From: Photorhabdus caribbeanensis
GTDB lineage: Bacteria; Pseudomonadota; Gammaproteobacteria; Enterobacterales; Enterobacteriaceae
Direction of reading: 5' to 3'
Length of the DNA stretch: 64,000 nt
Assembly: GCF_018448885.1 (NCBI RefSeq)
Contig: NZ_RCWB01000001.1
Location: forward strand, 62,001-126,000
The position numbers were made by a program, and so were the translations under genes. The notes beneath the pieces are model-generated. The model made no database searches and was not told the DNA's origin. It saw nothing but the letters and a program-made list of their open reading frames with translations. This document shows, in pieces, positions 16,474 to 24,908 of this stretch (within the stretch, counting starts at the first letter, position 1; every line of letters starts with the position of its first letter).

Positions 16474-18732
16474 ATGCAGATACGCTACTCACGGGGCATG
16501 AATGCGGTTGATGTACAGCCTCTTCCACTATCTGTACCCGATTTTGATACGTTTGAACATACCGTTCTAACGGATAAAACCGCTATTGGTGTTAACGATA
16601 GCGACGACAAAGCCATACTGATTAAGAAAAAGAAACGCTTACCGTATATCTGGCGTTATCCCATTGATAGCGCGGTCGGCAGAGTGGCAACTAACGTCGC
16701 TGAATGTTGTTACCTTTCTCTTGACTTAGATGGTACGACAACAGAAGGGTGGGAGGCAGTAAAAGCCTTTCTTATCGATTTCAGAGGCTTTGCTTACACG
16801 ACTGCCAGTCATTTACATCACGCGGCGGAGGGTAAACAGCGCTGGCGGATTGTGCTAGCCGCATCTCGCGCCGTTTTACCCGATGAGCTGCTACGCGTTG
16901 GTAGTGCATTTGAAGCGCTATTGATGGACAGCTACGATTTGATTTGTGATGCACCGATTATTTGGGACCGTCGCGTTTACCAGCCTTCACAAATATTGTT
17001 TTTGCCCGATGAACGTGCAGAAAACGTAACGTTTCGGGGCGTGCCCGTTGATGTCGATACTTTACTGGCGTCAGTACCGCATGACAAAAATCATGTTATT
17101 CAACCCACTGGAGATAGCTTTGACAGGGAGGTCAAGTTACATCAGCTTAACGACCATGTTTTTGACGATTTGCGCAGCGCATTGTGGCATCCATCGGTAC
17201 TTACCCATGCCGAAACTTATCCTAGCTGGGTAGACATGGGTAATCGATTAGCCTGGTTCAAATTTACAGAATACGAAGACCAGGCACGGGGTTTGTGGCT
17301 TGAATGGTCCGCTACGGCAACGAATTCAGATCCAGATTCCGCCGCGGCTAAATGGGATTCTGACGCATTACGCGCGGAGCGTACCGAGTTCACATCAATC
17401 TTTGCACTGGCGCAAAAAGCCGGCTGGAAAAACCCGGCGACAGAACGCGGGATGCCGGTTGCCGTTGGTGAGCAGGATTTCGACGTTATCGAAGCGGATG
17501 ACGACGAACCCGCGCCCTTGCCCGCGCTAAAGCGTGATAAGTACGGACAGATTGAATCAACGATTGATAATGTCGCCAAAGCCGTAGCACGGCCCGATTT
17601 TTGCGGCTTACAAATTCGTTTTGACCAGTTTCGTGATGAGATCATGTTTACGCCAAGAGGGGTTGAGCAATGGCAAACTTTTAGTGATGCAGATTACTCA
17701 CGATTACGCATTACCTTAGAACAGCGAAGTTTTAAGCCAGTCGGCCGGGAGTTAATCAGGGATGTCGTGCTGTTAACCGCCGATGAGCATCCTTTTGATT
17801 CCGCGATTACATGGCTGAATACATTGAAATGGGATGGTACACCCCGCGTTGAGCATTTTTACCATACCCATTTCGGCGCCGAGAATTCGCAATATACCCG
17901 GGCGGTTTCAATGTATATGTGGACCGCGCTAGCCGGGCGTGTGATGTGCGCAGGTTGCAAAGCCGACATGGTACCGATCCTTGTCGGTGCGCAGGGTTGC
18001 GGTAAATCAACTGGCGTTGCGGCGTTGTCACCCGATCCTGAATTTTTCACCGAAATAGCTTTAGGCGAAAAAGAAGATGACCTTGCGCGAAAAATGCGTG
18101 GCCGACTGGTGGGTGAAATCGGTGAATTACGCGGACTTCATACAAAAGAACTTGAAGCCATCAAAGCGTTTATTTCTCGCACGCACGAAAACTGGATACC
18201 TAAATACCGGGAGTTTGCCACCCAGTTCCCTCGCCGTATCGTGTTTATCGGTACCACGAATCAGGATGAATTTCTAGCTGACGATACGGGTAACAGGCGT
18301 TGGCTCCCCGTCAGGGTGAAGAAAGTCAATGTCGATGCAATACGCGAAGACCGATTGCAGTTGTGGGCTGAAGCGAGAGAACTGTTCAACCAGTCGGGGG
18401 TTGCTTTTCAAACCGCGGAATGCCTCGCTACCGAAGTCCACGAGCAGTACATGATTAAGGACGTATGGCTGGAAACCGTCATCCGTTGGCTGGATGAACC
18501 TGACGTAATGACAGGGGAAAAGCCTCGTGACCGGGAGTTTCTACGCGCAAGTGACGTTTTGCGAGAAGCACTGAACTTTGACACTTCGCGTATCGGTAAG
18601 CGCGAAGAGATGCGGATAAGTGGCGTTTTACAAAATTGTGGTTACAAACGTATACAACGTCGGGTTGATGGAAAAAAATGTAAGGTTTGGGAAAATATGG
18701 AACCCGCTGGAACCACCGGAACCACCTTTTAA
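16474..18732 (+). CDS. VapE/D5-like primase-helicase
   Basis: A 752-residue replication protein. The N-terminal half carries a primase-like segment with the acidic motif YLSLDLDG near residue 80 and WRIVLAASR. The C-terminal half is a VapE-family superfamily 3-type ATPase: Walker A GAQGCGKST near 505-513, Walker B around RLVGEIGELRG, sensor IGTTNQDEFLAD and the arginine-finger-like TGNRRWLPV. It would unwind and prime the phage origin. The final residues (AGTTGTTF) are encoded by the first copies of a GGAACCACC repeat that continues for 290 bp past the stop, pointing to an origin adjoining the initiator gene. Confidence 0.88.
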   Translation: MQIRYSRGMNAVDVQPLPLSVPDFDTFEHTVLTDKTAIGVNDSDDKAILIKKKKRLPYIWRYPIDSAVGRVATNVAECCYLSLDLDGTTTEGWEAVKAFLIDFRGFAYTTASHLHHAAEGKQRWRIVLAASRAVLPDELLRVGSAFEALLMDSYDLICDAPIIWDRRVYQPSQILFLPDERAENVTFRGVPVDVDTLLASVPHDKNHVIQPTGDSFDREVKLHQLNDHVFDDLRSALWHPSVLTHAETYPSWVDMGNRLAWFKFTEYEDQARGLWLEWSATATNSDPDSAAAKWDSDALRAERTEFTSIFALAQKAGWKNPATERGMPVAVGEQDFDVIEADDDEPAPLPALKRDKYGQIESTIDNVAKAVARPDFCGLQIRFDQFRDEIMFTPRGVEQWQTFSDADYSRLRITLEQRSFKPVGRELIRDVVLLTADEHPFDSAITWLNTLKWDGTPRVEHFYHTHFGAENSQYTRAVSMYMWTALAGRVMCAGCKADMVPILVGAQGCGKSTGVAALSPDPEFFTEIALGEKEDDLARKMRGRLVGEIGELRGLHTKELEAIKAFISRTHENWIPKYREFATQFPRRIVFIGTTNQDEFLADDTGNRRWLPVRVKKVNVDAIREDRLQLWAEARELFNQSGVAFQTAECLATEVHEQYMIKDVWLETVIRWLDEPDVMTGEKPRDREFLRASDVLREALNFDTSRIGKREEMRISGVLQNCGYKRIQRRVDGKKCKVWENMEPAGTTGTTF

Positions 18733-19015
18733 TAAAGATTTTTGTTATAGGGACGATTTTTGCGAAGAATGCTGGGGTTTATGGAACCACTTGGAACCAC
18801 CTACATTTTTGAGGTGGTTCCACTATAAGGCGCATACAGTATGGATTGGAACCACCGGAACCACCGGAACCACCTTTTAGTAAAGAACCCCATTATATAT
18901 ATAAGTAGCTTAAAGGATAACAATAGGAAAATAGCGGGTCCGGTGGTTCCAAAGAGATAATTGCATTTAAAATCAATAAATTAAGGTGGTTCCAGGTTAT
19001 TAAAGAGGTGGTTCC
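18709..19015. repeat. Cluster of ten GGAACCACC 9-mers in both orientations (candidate origin iterons)
   Basis: Perfect GGAACCACC occurs at 18709, 18718, 18793, 18848, 18857 and 18866. Its reverse complement GGTGGTTCC occurs at 18813, 18942, 18985 and 19007. Near-copies lie at 18699 and 18783. Copies at 18793 and 18813 form a hairpin with an 11-bp stem. AT-rich tracts (18880-18910, 18955-18985) separate copies. There is no convincing gene in 18733-19093. The place after the primase-helicase gene suggests an origin of replication; this is inference. Confidence 0.75.
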
Positions 19016-19093
19016 AATTCTGTATGCACGAACGCGAGACGATGTAAACCGCAGCAAATCGAGAAAACTACATAAAAATACAGGTGAAAAGCA

Positions 19094-19513
19094 ATGCGAG
19101 ATATTCAACAAGTACTTGAAAGATGGGGATGCTGGGCGAATAACTTCACCGGCGTGGGCTGGTCGCCTGTTGCCGCTGGCTTTAGCTGTCTGCCACGTGT
19201 TGTGCATTCACAACGAGAGCCGTCGTGCTCTGACGCAGACGGTTTAATCATTGACATGTGCATCGCCCGCCTGCGCGTGATTGACTGCGCAGACGAGCTT
19301 GACTGCATCGAGCGGTACTACATGTATGGCTGGTCAAAGCGTTCCATTGCGCGTCATTTGGATTGCAACGAACGTGAAGTCAGGCGCATGATGCAAGTCG
19401 CTGAAAGCTTTATTGCCGGGTGCATTGAGATGCTTGATATTGAACTTGACATGGACCATGAAGTTAATACGGAAAAGCCTTGTGCGGCCCGCAAAAACTG
19501 TGTTAATATGTAA
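19094..19513 (+). CDS. Q-type late antitermination protein
   Basis: A 139-residue protein of the phage antitermination Q family: MRDIQQVLERWGCWAN at the N-terminus, ADGLIIDMCIARLR in the middle and YYMYGWSKRSIARHLDCNEREVRRMM as the C-terminal helix-turn-helix. Q proteins load on RNA polymerase at the late promoter and let it pass terminators into lysis and structural genes. A strong terminator directly follows (19539) and the lysis cassette lies beyond it, exactly the arrangement expected. SD is AGGTGAAA. Confidence 0.88.
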   Translation: MRDIQQVLERWGCWANNFTGVGWSPVAAGFSCLPRVVHSQREPSCSDADGLIIDMCIARLRVIDCADELDCIERYYMYGWSKRSIARHLDCNEREVRRMMQVAESFIAGCIEMLDIELDMDHEVNTEKPCAARKNCVNM

Positions 19514-19538
19514 AAAATGGTTTCTTGCACCCTGAATA

Positions 19539-19567
19539 AAGCCTCGCTCTTCCCGCGAGGCTTTTTG
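19539..19567 (+). terminator. Strong intrinsic terminator after the Q gene
   Basis: AAGCCTCGC, 7-nt loop, GCGAGGCTT then TTTG. The 9-bp GC-rich stem and T-run make a clear rho-independent terminator 25 bp after the antiterminator stop, where late transcription would be blocked until Q acts. Confidence 0.85.
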
Positions 19568-19589
19568 CATTTTGCGCTTTACTAAACGC

Positions 19590-19796
19590 TTAGCTGAGTG
19601 AGCGCTGCTTAAAAGTTTCATAACCACATTTAGCACATTGGTACACATCCCTTTGAACACCTAAATCTGCGAACATATGATCGGGTTCCGTCCGGTCAAG
19701 CCTGTAATTTAGTTCACCACACTTGGGGCATTTATCGCCTGGGTTAGCTTTAACATAAGCTTCAAGTTCAGCAACACGTTGCTTCAACTGTTCCAT
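19590..19796 (-). CDS. Zinc-ribbon phage protein
   Basis: A 68-residue protein with an N-terminal coiled coil (MEQLKQRVAELEAYVKANPG) and a four-Cys zinc ribbon: CPKCGE at 23-28 and CAKCGY at 53-58. It is encoded against the late genes between the Q terminator and the lysis region, a usual place for independently expressed extra genes. The function is unknown. Confidence 0.65.
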   Translation of the reverse strand: MEQLKQRVAELEAYVKANPGDKCPKCGELNYRLDRTEPDHMFADLGVQRDVYQCAKCGYETFKQRSLS

Positions 19797-19933
19797 TTCG
19801 GCGGGCGTGAAATACCCGGCAACACTTCAAGGGCTGCGATCTGACGCGGCCTTTTTTGTATGTATGTCATAGTAATTTTTCATTAAAGGTGGTAATCATG
19901 CTGGTTCGTAATCAGGAATTTATGGAGAAAGGC

Positions 19934-20416
19934 ATGTCAATTACTTATTCTGATATTCGCGCTCAACACAAACTGTTACAAGAGAAATACAAAGCCAGAA
20001 AAGAACGTCTTCAAAGCGATGCTCAGGATTTAATGAAAGAATATTATGAATCCTTAGATCTCCCTGCATCATCATGGAAAGGTAAAGAGGGTGTAGAGCA
20101 GCCATATGTACGTTCTTGCATCATAAATCAGCAAGGAGATCTTGAATATCGTCCTGCGCATGTAGTTCACTTGGATAAGGATTACAGGCTTAATTTTCAA
20201 ATTGGAACGATGGTGAATGATACGCTGCGTGTAGGTGATTGGTATTATGTTTCAATATCGTTATGGTATGAAAATTCACTTTTGCATGTCAGTGTGGCAA
20301 ATGATGCTCATGAGTTCACTATTCCAAAAGGCACTGTGACAGACAGGTTTTTTGAAGTGACTTCGGCAATTAAGGCAGTCATTCATATAGGATTAGATGA
20401 TCCCAAGCTGGATTAA
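19934..20416 (+). CDS. Hypothetical cargo protein before the lysis cassette
   Basis: A 160-residue protein with an N-terminal coiled coil (QHKLLQEKYKARKERLQSDA) and a beta-rich C-terminal half (DWYYVSISLWYENSLLHVSV). No family is recognised. Start ATG 19934 has GGAG six bases upstream; an ATG at 19898 would add 12 residues. It lies between the Q terminator and holin, a region that often holds phage genes expressed in the lysogen. Confidence 0.55.
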   Translation: MSITYSDIRAQHKLLQEKYKARKERLQSDAQDLMKEYYESLDLPASSWKGKEGVEQPYVRSCIINQQGDLEYRPAHVVHLDKDYRLNFQIGTMVNDTLRVGDWYYVSISLWYENSLLHVSVANDAHEFTIPKGTVTDRFFEVTSAIKAVIHIGLDDPKLD

Positions 20417-20576
20417 TAATTTTCAGAATTATCAAGGTCGTATAAGCGGCCTTTTTCATTTCGCCGCCGCAACGTCTCAACACTCCAATCTTTGTTGCGG
20501 TTGGCGTCTTTAATTAACTACAACTCACAGGGGTAACATAGTTCACCCCACGGACGCCCATTTTATGGGGGTGGAT

Positions 20577-20903
20577 ATGAAACTCATGGACAAGCAGCCT
20601 GACATTTGGATGCAGCTATGGTTATGGCTGCTGTCAGTCAAAGAACAAGGTATAGGGGCGGCACTGGCCGGTTTAATGGCTTACCTCAGGGGTCGATATA
20701 ACGGTGGTAAGTTCTGGAAGACGATTATTGACGCGATGATGTGCGCGATGATTGCATGGTTCATTCGTGACTTGCTCGTCTTTTTAAATCTGAGCACAGA
20801 CCTGGCTTACATCGGCAGTGTCATTATTGGTTATCTGGGAACTGATTTTTTCGGCCAATTGATGCGTGGGACCTTGAATAACAAAGCAGGAATAAAAGAA
20901 TGA
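20577..20903 (+). CDS. Phage holin
   Basis: A 108-residue membrane protein with three predicted helices ([52 protein letters not shown]) and a charged C-terminus, typical of lambda-type/class I holins that perforate the inner membrane. The endolysin gene overlaps its stop by 4 bp (ATGA). ATG 20577 is preferred; an upstream in-frame start at 20565 gives a 4-residue extension and could represent the dual-start inhibitor arrangement. Confidence 0.82.
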   Translation: MKLMDKQPDIWMQLWLWLLSVKEQGIGAALAGLMAYLRGRYNGGKFWKTIIDAMMCAMIAWFIRDLLVFLNLSTDLAYIGSVIIGYLGTDFFGQLMRGTLNNKAGIKE

Positions 20904-21301
20904 CTAGAGGCATTCGAAATAATAACCCTGGCAACATTCGTTGGGGTGATGACTGGCAAGGTTTAGTGCCGGAATCACAACGTACTGACAAATCTTTCTG
21001 TCAGTTTGTCAGCCCTGAATATGGTATTCGGGCAATGATTAAAATTTTGCATAATTACAATCGGAAATATGGCCTTAAGACCATAAAAGGTATCATTTCA
21101 CGATGGGCCCCCCATAATGAAAATAATACTGGTGCTTATATTAACCACGTATGCAAAGACACGGAAGTGACGGGTGATCAGGTTGTTGATGTATTTAATA
21201 AAGAATTTATGACAAAGCTTATTAAGTCCGTTATTACCATGGAAAATGGTAGTCAGCCTTATAGCAATGCGGTCATTGATAAAGCTTTTTCACTTTTGTA
21301 G
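20900..21301 (+). CDS. Endolysin of the P5-like lytic transglycosylase/muramidase type
   Basis: A 133-residue protein beginning [20 protein letters not shown], the signature of the P5-like structural/lysozyme family. Its body ([41 protein letters not shown]) is characteristic. It sits between holin and Rz, so it is the peptidoglycan-cleaving lysis enzyme. No signal peptide is seen, so release depends on the holin. A related domain forms the C-terminus of the tape-measure protein (about 35828-36200). Confidence 0.8.
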   Translation: MTRGIRNNNPGNIRWGDDWQGLVPESQRTDKSFCQFVSPEYGIRAMIKILHNYNRKYGLKTIKGIISRWAPHNENNTGAYINHVCKDTEVTGDQVVDVFNKEFMTKLIKSVITMENGSQPYSNAVIDKAFSLL

Positions 21302-21310
21302 AGCGCTATT

Positions 21311-21760
21311 ATGAAGTTTAACTCTCATGGTTATACTGTTATTGCACTAGCGCTTGTCTCGCTGGTGGCTTACCACTATTACGGTAAGTATACCAAACAG
21401 CTTGATACGACAGTTAAGCTACAGAGTGAGTTGCTGGAGCAGCAGAATGAAATCGTTAATCAGCAGGAGAGGATAAGGCTCCTGTCTGAACTGGATAATC
21501 AGCATACAAAGGAGCTTGCTCATGCGAAATCTGAAATTGATGTGCTTCGCAACGATGTTACTGCCGGTCGTCGCCGGTTGCGTGTCGCGGCCACCTGTCC
21601 AAAGAGTGAAGCCGGTTCCTCCTCCCGCTTGGATGATGCAGCCCCCCCACGACTTAACCCAGCAGCTGAACAAGATTATTTCGATCTCCGAAGAATGATT
21701 GTTGAGAACGAACAGCAAACGAAGTACTTGCAAGACTACATCAAGACTCAGTGTCAATAA
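21311..21760 (+). CDS. Rz-like inner-membrane spanin
   Basis: A 149-residue protein with one N-terminal membrane helix (YTVIALALVSLVAYHYYG) followed by a long periplasmic coiled coil (QSELLEQQNEIVNQQERIRLLSELD). This is the i-spanin layout; with Rz1 it fuses inner and outer membranes in the last lysis step. It lies 9 bp after the endolysin and contains the Rz1 gene in another frame. Confidence 0.85.
   Translation: MKFNSHGYTVIALALVSLVAYHYYGKYTKQLDTTVKLQSELLEQQNEIVNQQERIRLLSELDNQHTKELAHAKSEIDVLRNDVTAGRRRLRVAATCPKSEAGSSSRLDDAAPPRLNPAAEQDYFDLRRMIVENEQQTKYLQDYIKTQCQ
21522..21698 (+). CDS. Rz1-like outer-membrane lipoprotein spanin, nested in Rz
   Basis: A 58-residue protein in an alternate frame wholly inside Rz. 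A signal peptide (MRNLKLMCFATMLLPVV) ends with the lipobox VVAGC, and the mature part is Pro-rich (SRPPVQRVKPVPPPAWMMQPP). Length, lipobox, prolines and embedding are the hallmarks of Rz1, the o-spanin that binds the Rz C-terminus. Confidence 0.85.
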   Translation: MRNLKLMCFATMLLPVVAGCVSRPPVQRVKPVPPPAWMMQPPHDLTQQLNKIISISEE

Positions 21761-21932
21761 TGTTCGATATTAGTCATTTTATAAAATTCTACAAAAGGTG
21801 CTCATGAAGTGCCTTTGACAGAGTTTTATGCAGGTTTTAGATGCTGGTGGTCTCAAAATAGTGCGGGATTATATTTCAGCATGTAGCACAAAGTTCTGAT
21901 TACAACTGTTTCCGGTTTAGCGAGGGTTTAAA

Positions 21933-22127
21933 ATGAAATTTGAAGACTTAACAATTGAGTCACAAATAGCAGCACGTGAAGTATTAGCAGATATGCTGAG
22001 AATGAAATATCAACATGAACTTGGTTTAGATCCTAATGTGATTAGATTTCTAGGCCACAATGTAAGAAAAGCATTTGTGGCCTTGGAGAGTGAAGAGCCT
22101 AGAGCTGAATGTAACGAATCATTCTGA
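21933..22127 (+). CDS. Hypothetical phage protein
   Basis: A 64-residue acidic helical protein (MKFEDLTIESQIAAREVLAD). SD GCGAGGG precedes it. Its stop overlaps by 9 bp the stop of the convergent GhoS-like gene. No family is recognised. Confidence 0.55.
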   Translation: MKFEDLTIESQIAAREVLADMLRMKYQHELGLDPNVIRFLGHNVRKAFVALESEEPRAECNESF

Positions 22128-22409
22128 AGCGTAAAGTAAAGACGACCACTCACTGGCTTGGAATTTACAAACGAATAAAGAGGGATCTTTACTAGATAGC
22201 GGACTTGCTACTGATTTCACCTTATCTCTTATCTGACTTGGTGATAATGAAGATTTACCAAAATATGTGCCACTAGGTAAATCGTGAGACTTGCCGTCCG
22301 AATATTTAATGTACTTGTAAAAACCAATTGCCAACATTTTCTTATGTAATGTCTCATAGTCACTATAATCGGCATCATATATTTCTACTCTAACTAAGTA
22401 ATTAGCCAT
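22119..22409 (-). CDS. GhoS/DUF2622-like small protein
   Basis: A 96-residue protein starting MANYLVRVEIYDADYSDYET, with LHKKMLAIGFYKYI and LPSGTYFGKSS, as in the DUF2622 family. That Pfam family was renamed after GhoS, the ferredoxin-fold endoribonuclease antitoxin of the type V GhoT/GhoS module. It is encoded against the late genes, so it probably has its own promoter. No GhoT-like gene follows on the same strand, but a 47-residue hydrophobic gene lies divergently at 22554. Family assignment is moderate; RNase activity is inferred. Confidence 0.6.
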   Translation of the reverse strand: MANYLVRVEIYDADYSDYETLHKKMLAIGFYKYIKYSDGKSHDLPSGTYFGKSSLSPSQIRDKVKSVASPLSSKDPSLFVCKFQASEWSSLLYASE

Positions 22410-22477
22410 TTTGGTTACTCCGCGTTTGACTGTGGGCCGATCAACATATCAATTTTTCTTGACTGTGGAAAGTGAGA

Positions 22478-22500
22478 AACCCGCGCCGCCTGAGCGGGTT
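22478..22500. terminator. Stem-loop upstream of the small membrane gene
   Basis: AACCCGC, 9-nt loop, GCGGGTT. It sits between the GhoS-like gene and the 47-residue membrane gene. There is no good T-run on the plus strand, so it may be a hairpin in a transcript rather than a terminator. Confidence 0.35.
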
Positions 22501-22553
22501 AACAAAACAGGCATATCGTTAATGGTGAAGCAGTAATACCGGAAAATTAAAAC

Positions 22554-22697
22554 ATGAACGATTTTGAATTCTATTGCTGGATAACCCCGATAATCGGGGG
22601 CTTCTTGCTCATGCTGCACGGCACATGGGGTAGTTTTCTGTACGGCCTAATGTGCTGGGGTATTTCTACTGCGTGGGCATGGTGGAGAACCAGATAA
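22554..22697 (+). CDS. Small hydrophobic membrane protein (47 aa)
   Basis: MNDFEFYCWITPIIGGFLLM begins a 47-residue frame with two hydrophobic segments and a Trp-rich, basic end (WGISTAWAWWRTR). A hairpin followed by TTTTTT (22700-22720) ends the unit just before terS. Its size and hydrophobicity resemble small toxins or lysis peptides. The SD is weak, and no family is recognised. Confidence 0.45.
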   Translation: MNDFEFYCWITPIIGGFLLMLHGTWGSFLYGLMCWGISTAWAWWRTR

Positions 22698-22737
22698 CAG
22701 GTCGCTTAGGCGGCCTTTTTTACTTTGAGGGAATGAA

Positions 22738-23457
22738 ATGGCAAAAAATACTGACTGGGAGGGAATAGAGCGTGATTACCGTTCTGGCTTTCTCTCAATC
22801 AGGGAGATTGCCAAACAACACGGTATTAGTGATGCAGCGATTCGGAAGAGAGCGAAAACTGAGGGATGGGTTCGCACTATTGTTGAAAGTACGCAGTGCG
22901 AACCTGATGCGAACCAAGCGGAAAGTCAGGTAGCAAGTAACACCAGTGATATCTTGGAGTCTGAAAAGTTCGCAGAGAGTTCGCAAGGAACCGCAGGGAT
23001 TCTAAAGCCGCAATACGAACAGTTTGCTCAAAACATAGCGGCGGGTATGCCGATGAAAGAGGCGGCAATTTGTGCGGGTTACTCTCCAGCCCGTGCTGAT
23101 TCTCAATCATCCATATTGATACGCAGACCGGAAATAAAAGCCCGCATTCGAGAACTGAGAAACGAAGCGGCGTTGCTTGTTTCATTCAATGCTGGACACC
23201 TGGCTGAATTGTCGTTTCGTGCTGGGAAGGAAGCGTTAGCAGATAAGAAGTTCGGACAGGTTGCGCCGAACATTAAGAACGCTGCGCAACTTACCGGTAT
23301 CGACATGAGCAGCAATAAAACTGAGGTCAATGTTGATCTCGCTGGCCTGAGTTATGGCAAAGTCTGTATTGTCACTCCCGCCAATTGTCCTGCTGATGTC
23401 TGGGCTTCTCACATGGAGAAATTGCGCGAGGGAAAACAGGTAGCCCAGTCATCATAG
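22738..23457 (+). CDS. Terminase small subunit
   Basis: A 239-residue DNA-recognition subunit. An N-terminal helix-turn-helix ([23 protein letters not shown]) is followed by the Terminase_2 core ([40 protein letters not shown]). It binds the packaging site and regulates the large subunit. Near its end, codons GAG GGA AAA (23428-23436) form a slippery heptamer in the correct phase, and the -1 frame from there runs straight into the large terminase. The 0-frame adds only seven more codons (QVAQSS and stop). Confidence 0.88.
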   Translation: MAKNTDWEGIERDYRSGFLSIREIAKQHGISDAAIRKRAKTEGWVRTIVESTQCEPDANQAESQVASNTSDILESEKFAESSQGTAGILKPQYEQFAQNIAAGMPMKEAAICAGYSPARADSQSSILIRRPEIKARIRELRNEAALLVSFNAGHLAELSFRAGKEALADKKFGQVAPNIKNAAQLTGIDMSSNKTEVNVDLAGLSYGKVCIVTPANCPADVWASHMEKLREGKQVAQSS

Positions 23458-23498
23458 ATGGTGTTCTGTACGCCTTTAGTAGTGACTGGGCGACAGAA
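23430..23498 (+). promoter_or_regulatory. Candidate -1 programmed frameshift signal between terminase subunits
   Basis: The heptamer G GGA AAA (23430-23436) is in the TerS frame. After a 6-nt spacer comes GCCCAGTCA (23443-23451), which pairs perfectly with TGACTGGGC (23483-23491). TTCTGT in the loop (23464-23469) can also pair with ACAGAA (23493-23498). Slip site, spacer and stem all meet the usual criteria for -1 frameshifting. Direct sequence observation; activity is untested. Confidence 0.6.
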
Positions 23499-24698
23499 GT
23501 TTTATATGACCGAGCATTAGGTTCTGTTCGCTGGCGTTGGACGTATGGCGGGCGTGGTGGTGGCAAATCGGTAGAGATCGCTCGTGCACTGGTATTGTTG
23601 GGTGCTATAGAACCAATGACGATTCTCTGTGCCCGTGAATTCCAGAACTCAATCAATGATTCTGTTCTTGCCCTGCTTGAGGCACAAATCATTGATCTTG
23701 GACTGTCCCACTTCTATAAGGTCAAAAACAACGAGATTGAAGGTCGGAATAGCACTCGTTTCACGTTTAAAGGTCTTCGAAACAACATTCAAAGCATCAA
23801 GTCGATGCATGGCATTAAGATCTGTTGGGTTGAAGAGGCCCAGACTGTTTCACAAGATAGTTGGGATATTCTTGGGCCAACTGTACGTGCTAATAAATCC
23901 GAAGTCTGGGTTTCTTTCAACCCTCGCGAGGAAGAGGACCCGACATACAAACTGATGACCCGGCATCATGAAGATCCCCCTGACGGCGGCGTTATTATTC
24001 GAAAAGTTAACTATTGTGATAATGCCTTTTTTCCTGACGTACTCCGGCAGGAAATGGAATATTGCAAACGCATCGACTATGAAGCGTATGAGCATATTTG
24101 GCTTGGATTACCAAAAGCACTCAGTGAAGCGGTTATTTTCTCTGGAAAATACCGGGTTGAAGCATTTTCTGATGAGCTATGGCTAGAAGCCGACCGGCTT
24201 TTCTATGGAGCTGACTTTGGTTTCGCTAATGACCCGTCCACACTGGTTCGCTGCTTCATTATTGGTACCAAACTATATATCGAATATGAAGCCTATGGGG
24301 TAGGCGTTGAATTAGATGAAATGCCCCAGTTCTATGATTCGGTGCCGCTTTCTCGTAAATGGCCCATTCATGGGGACAGTAGCCGACCGGAAACTATCAG
24401 TTACTTATCACGCCAGGGGTTCGTTATCGATGGTGCCACAAAATGGCCGGGGAGCGTTGAGGATGGGATCACTTACCTAAAAGGGTTTGAAGAAATCATT
24501 ATTCATGAACGCTGTAAGCACATGATTGATGAGGCAAGACTCTATTCATACAAGACTGACCGACTGACCGGTGAAGTCCTGCCGGTGGTGCTCGACAAAC
24601 ATAACCATTTATGGGATGCGGTACGTTATTCGCTGGATGGTTATATCACCAGCGAGGGTGATTTGGGCGTCTGGGCGGCATTGGGAAAGCAACAATAG
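23436..24698 (+). CDS. Terminase large subunit (ATPase/nuclease), no canonical start codon
   Basis: The open frame runs from a TGA at 23394 to 24698. It encodes [20 protein letters not shown], then Walker A GGRGGGKS (23547-23570), Walker B ICWVEEAQ, the coupling motif WVSFNPREE, and nuclease residues in [13 protein letters not shown] and the C-terminal [15 protein letters not shown]. This is the packaging motor. Between 23397 and 23594 there is no ATG, GTG or TTG in frame, and the first (TTG 23595) lies after Walker A. Synthesis therefore needs a -1 shift from terS, a rare start (ATT 23421, CTG 23466), or the sequence contains an indel. The coordinate given is the first codon after the proposed shift. 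Confidence 0.85.
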   Translation, partial: TGSPVIIDGVLYAFSSDWATEVLYDRALGSVRWRWTYGGRGGGKSVEIARALVLLGAIEPMTILCAREFQNSINDSVLALLEAQIIDLGLSHFYKVKNNEIEGRNSTRFTFKGLRNNIQSIKSMHGIKICWVEEAQTVSQDSWDILGPTVRANKSEVWVSFNPREEEDPTYKLMTRHHEDPPDGGVIIRKVNYCDNAFFPDVLRQEMEYCKRIDYEAYEHIWLGLPKALSEAVIFSGKYRVEAFSDELWLEADRLFYGADFGFANDPSTLVRCFIIGTKLYIEYEAYGVGVELDEMPQFYDSVPLSRKWPIHGDSSRPETISYLSRQGFVIDGATKWPGSVEDGITYLKGFEEIIIHERCKHMIDEARLYSYKTDRLTGEVLPVVLDKHNHLWDAVRYSLDGYITSEGDLGVWAALGKQQ

Positions 24699-24711
24699 AA
24701 AACTGTCAAAA

Positions 24712-24746
24712 ATAGCCGTTTGGAGCCCAAAAACGGCTATGCATTT
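24712..24746 (+). terminator. Stem-loop after the terminase gene
   Basis: ATAGCCGTTT, 9-nt loop, AAACGGCTAT, then GCATTTTT. A 10-bp perfect stem with a T-run 14 bp after the terL stop. The remaining gap to the portal gene (to 24908) shows no coding signal. It may act as a partial terminator read through by Q-modified polymerase. Confidence 0.6.
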
Positions 24747-24908
24747 TTACCCCTGTTTTATGCACGATTTATGCAATTAATTTTCGTCATTTTTGAATCG
24801 AAGACCCTGATAAATAAACATCTTGTTGCTATTGGGTGATGAGTGCTGATCGCGCAGTGCGCTTAAGAGCCATTATGTTGAATTTTAACAAATTTCAGTG
24901 AGGAAGCT

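Noticed and set aside
18620-18880. Open frame of 86 codons overlapping the end of the primase-helicase gene, with PPEPP and GTTGTTF repeats
   Set aside because: Its apparent repeats are simply the translated GGAACCACC 9-mers in another frame; there is no SD and most of it overlaps vapE.
23458-23520. ATG directly after the terS stop as a start for the large terminase
   Set aside because: That frame ends after about 20 codons and is not the terminase frame.
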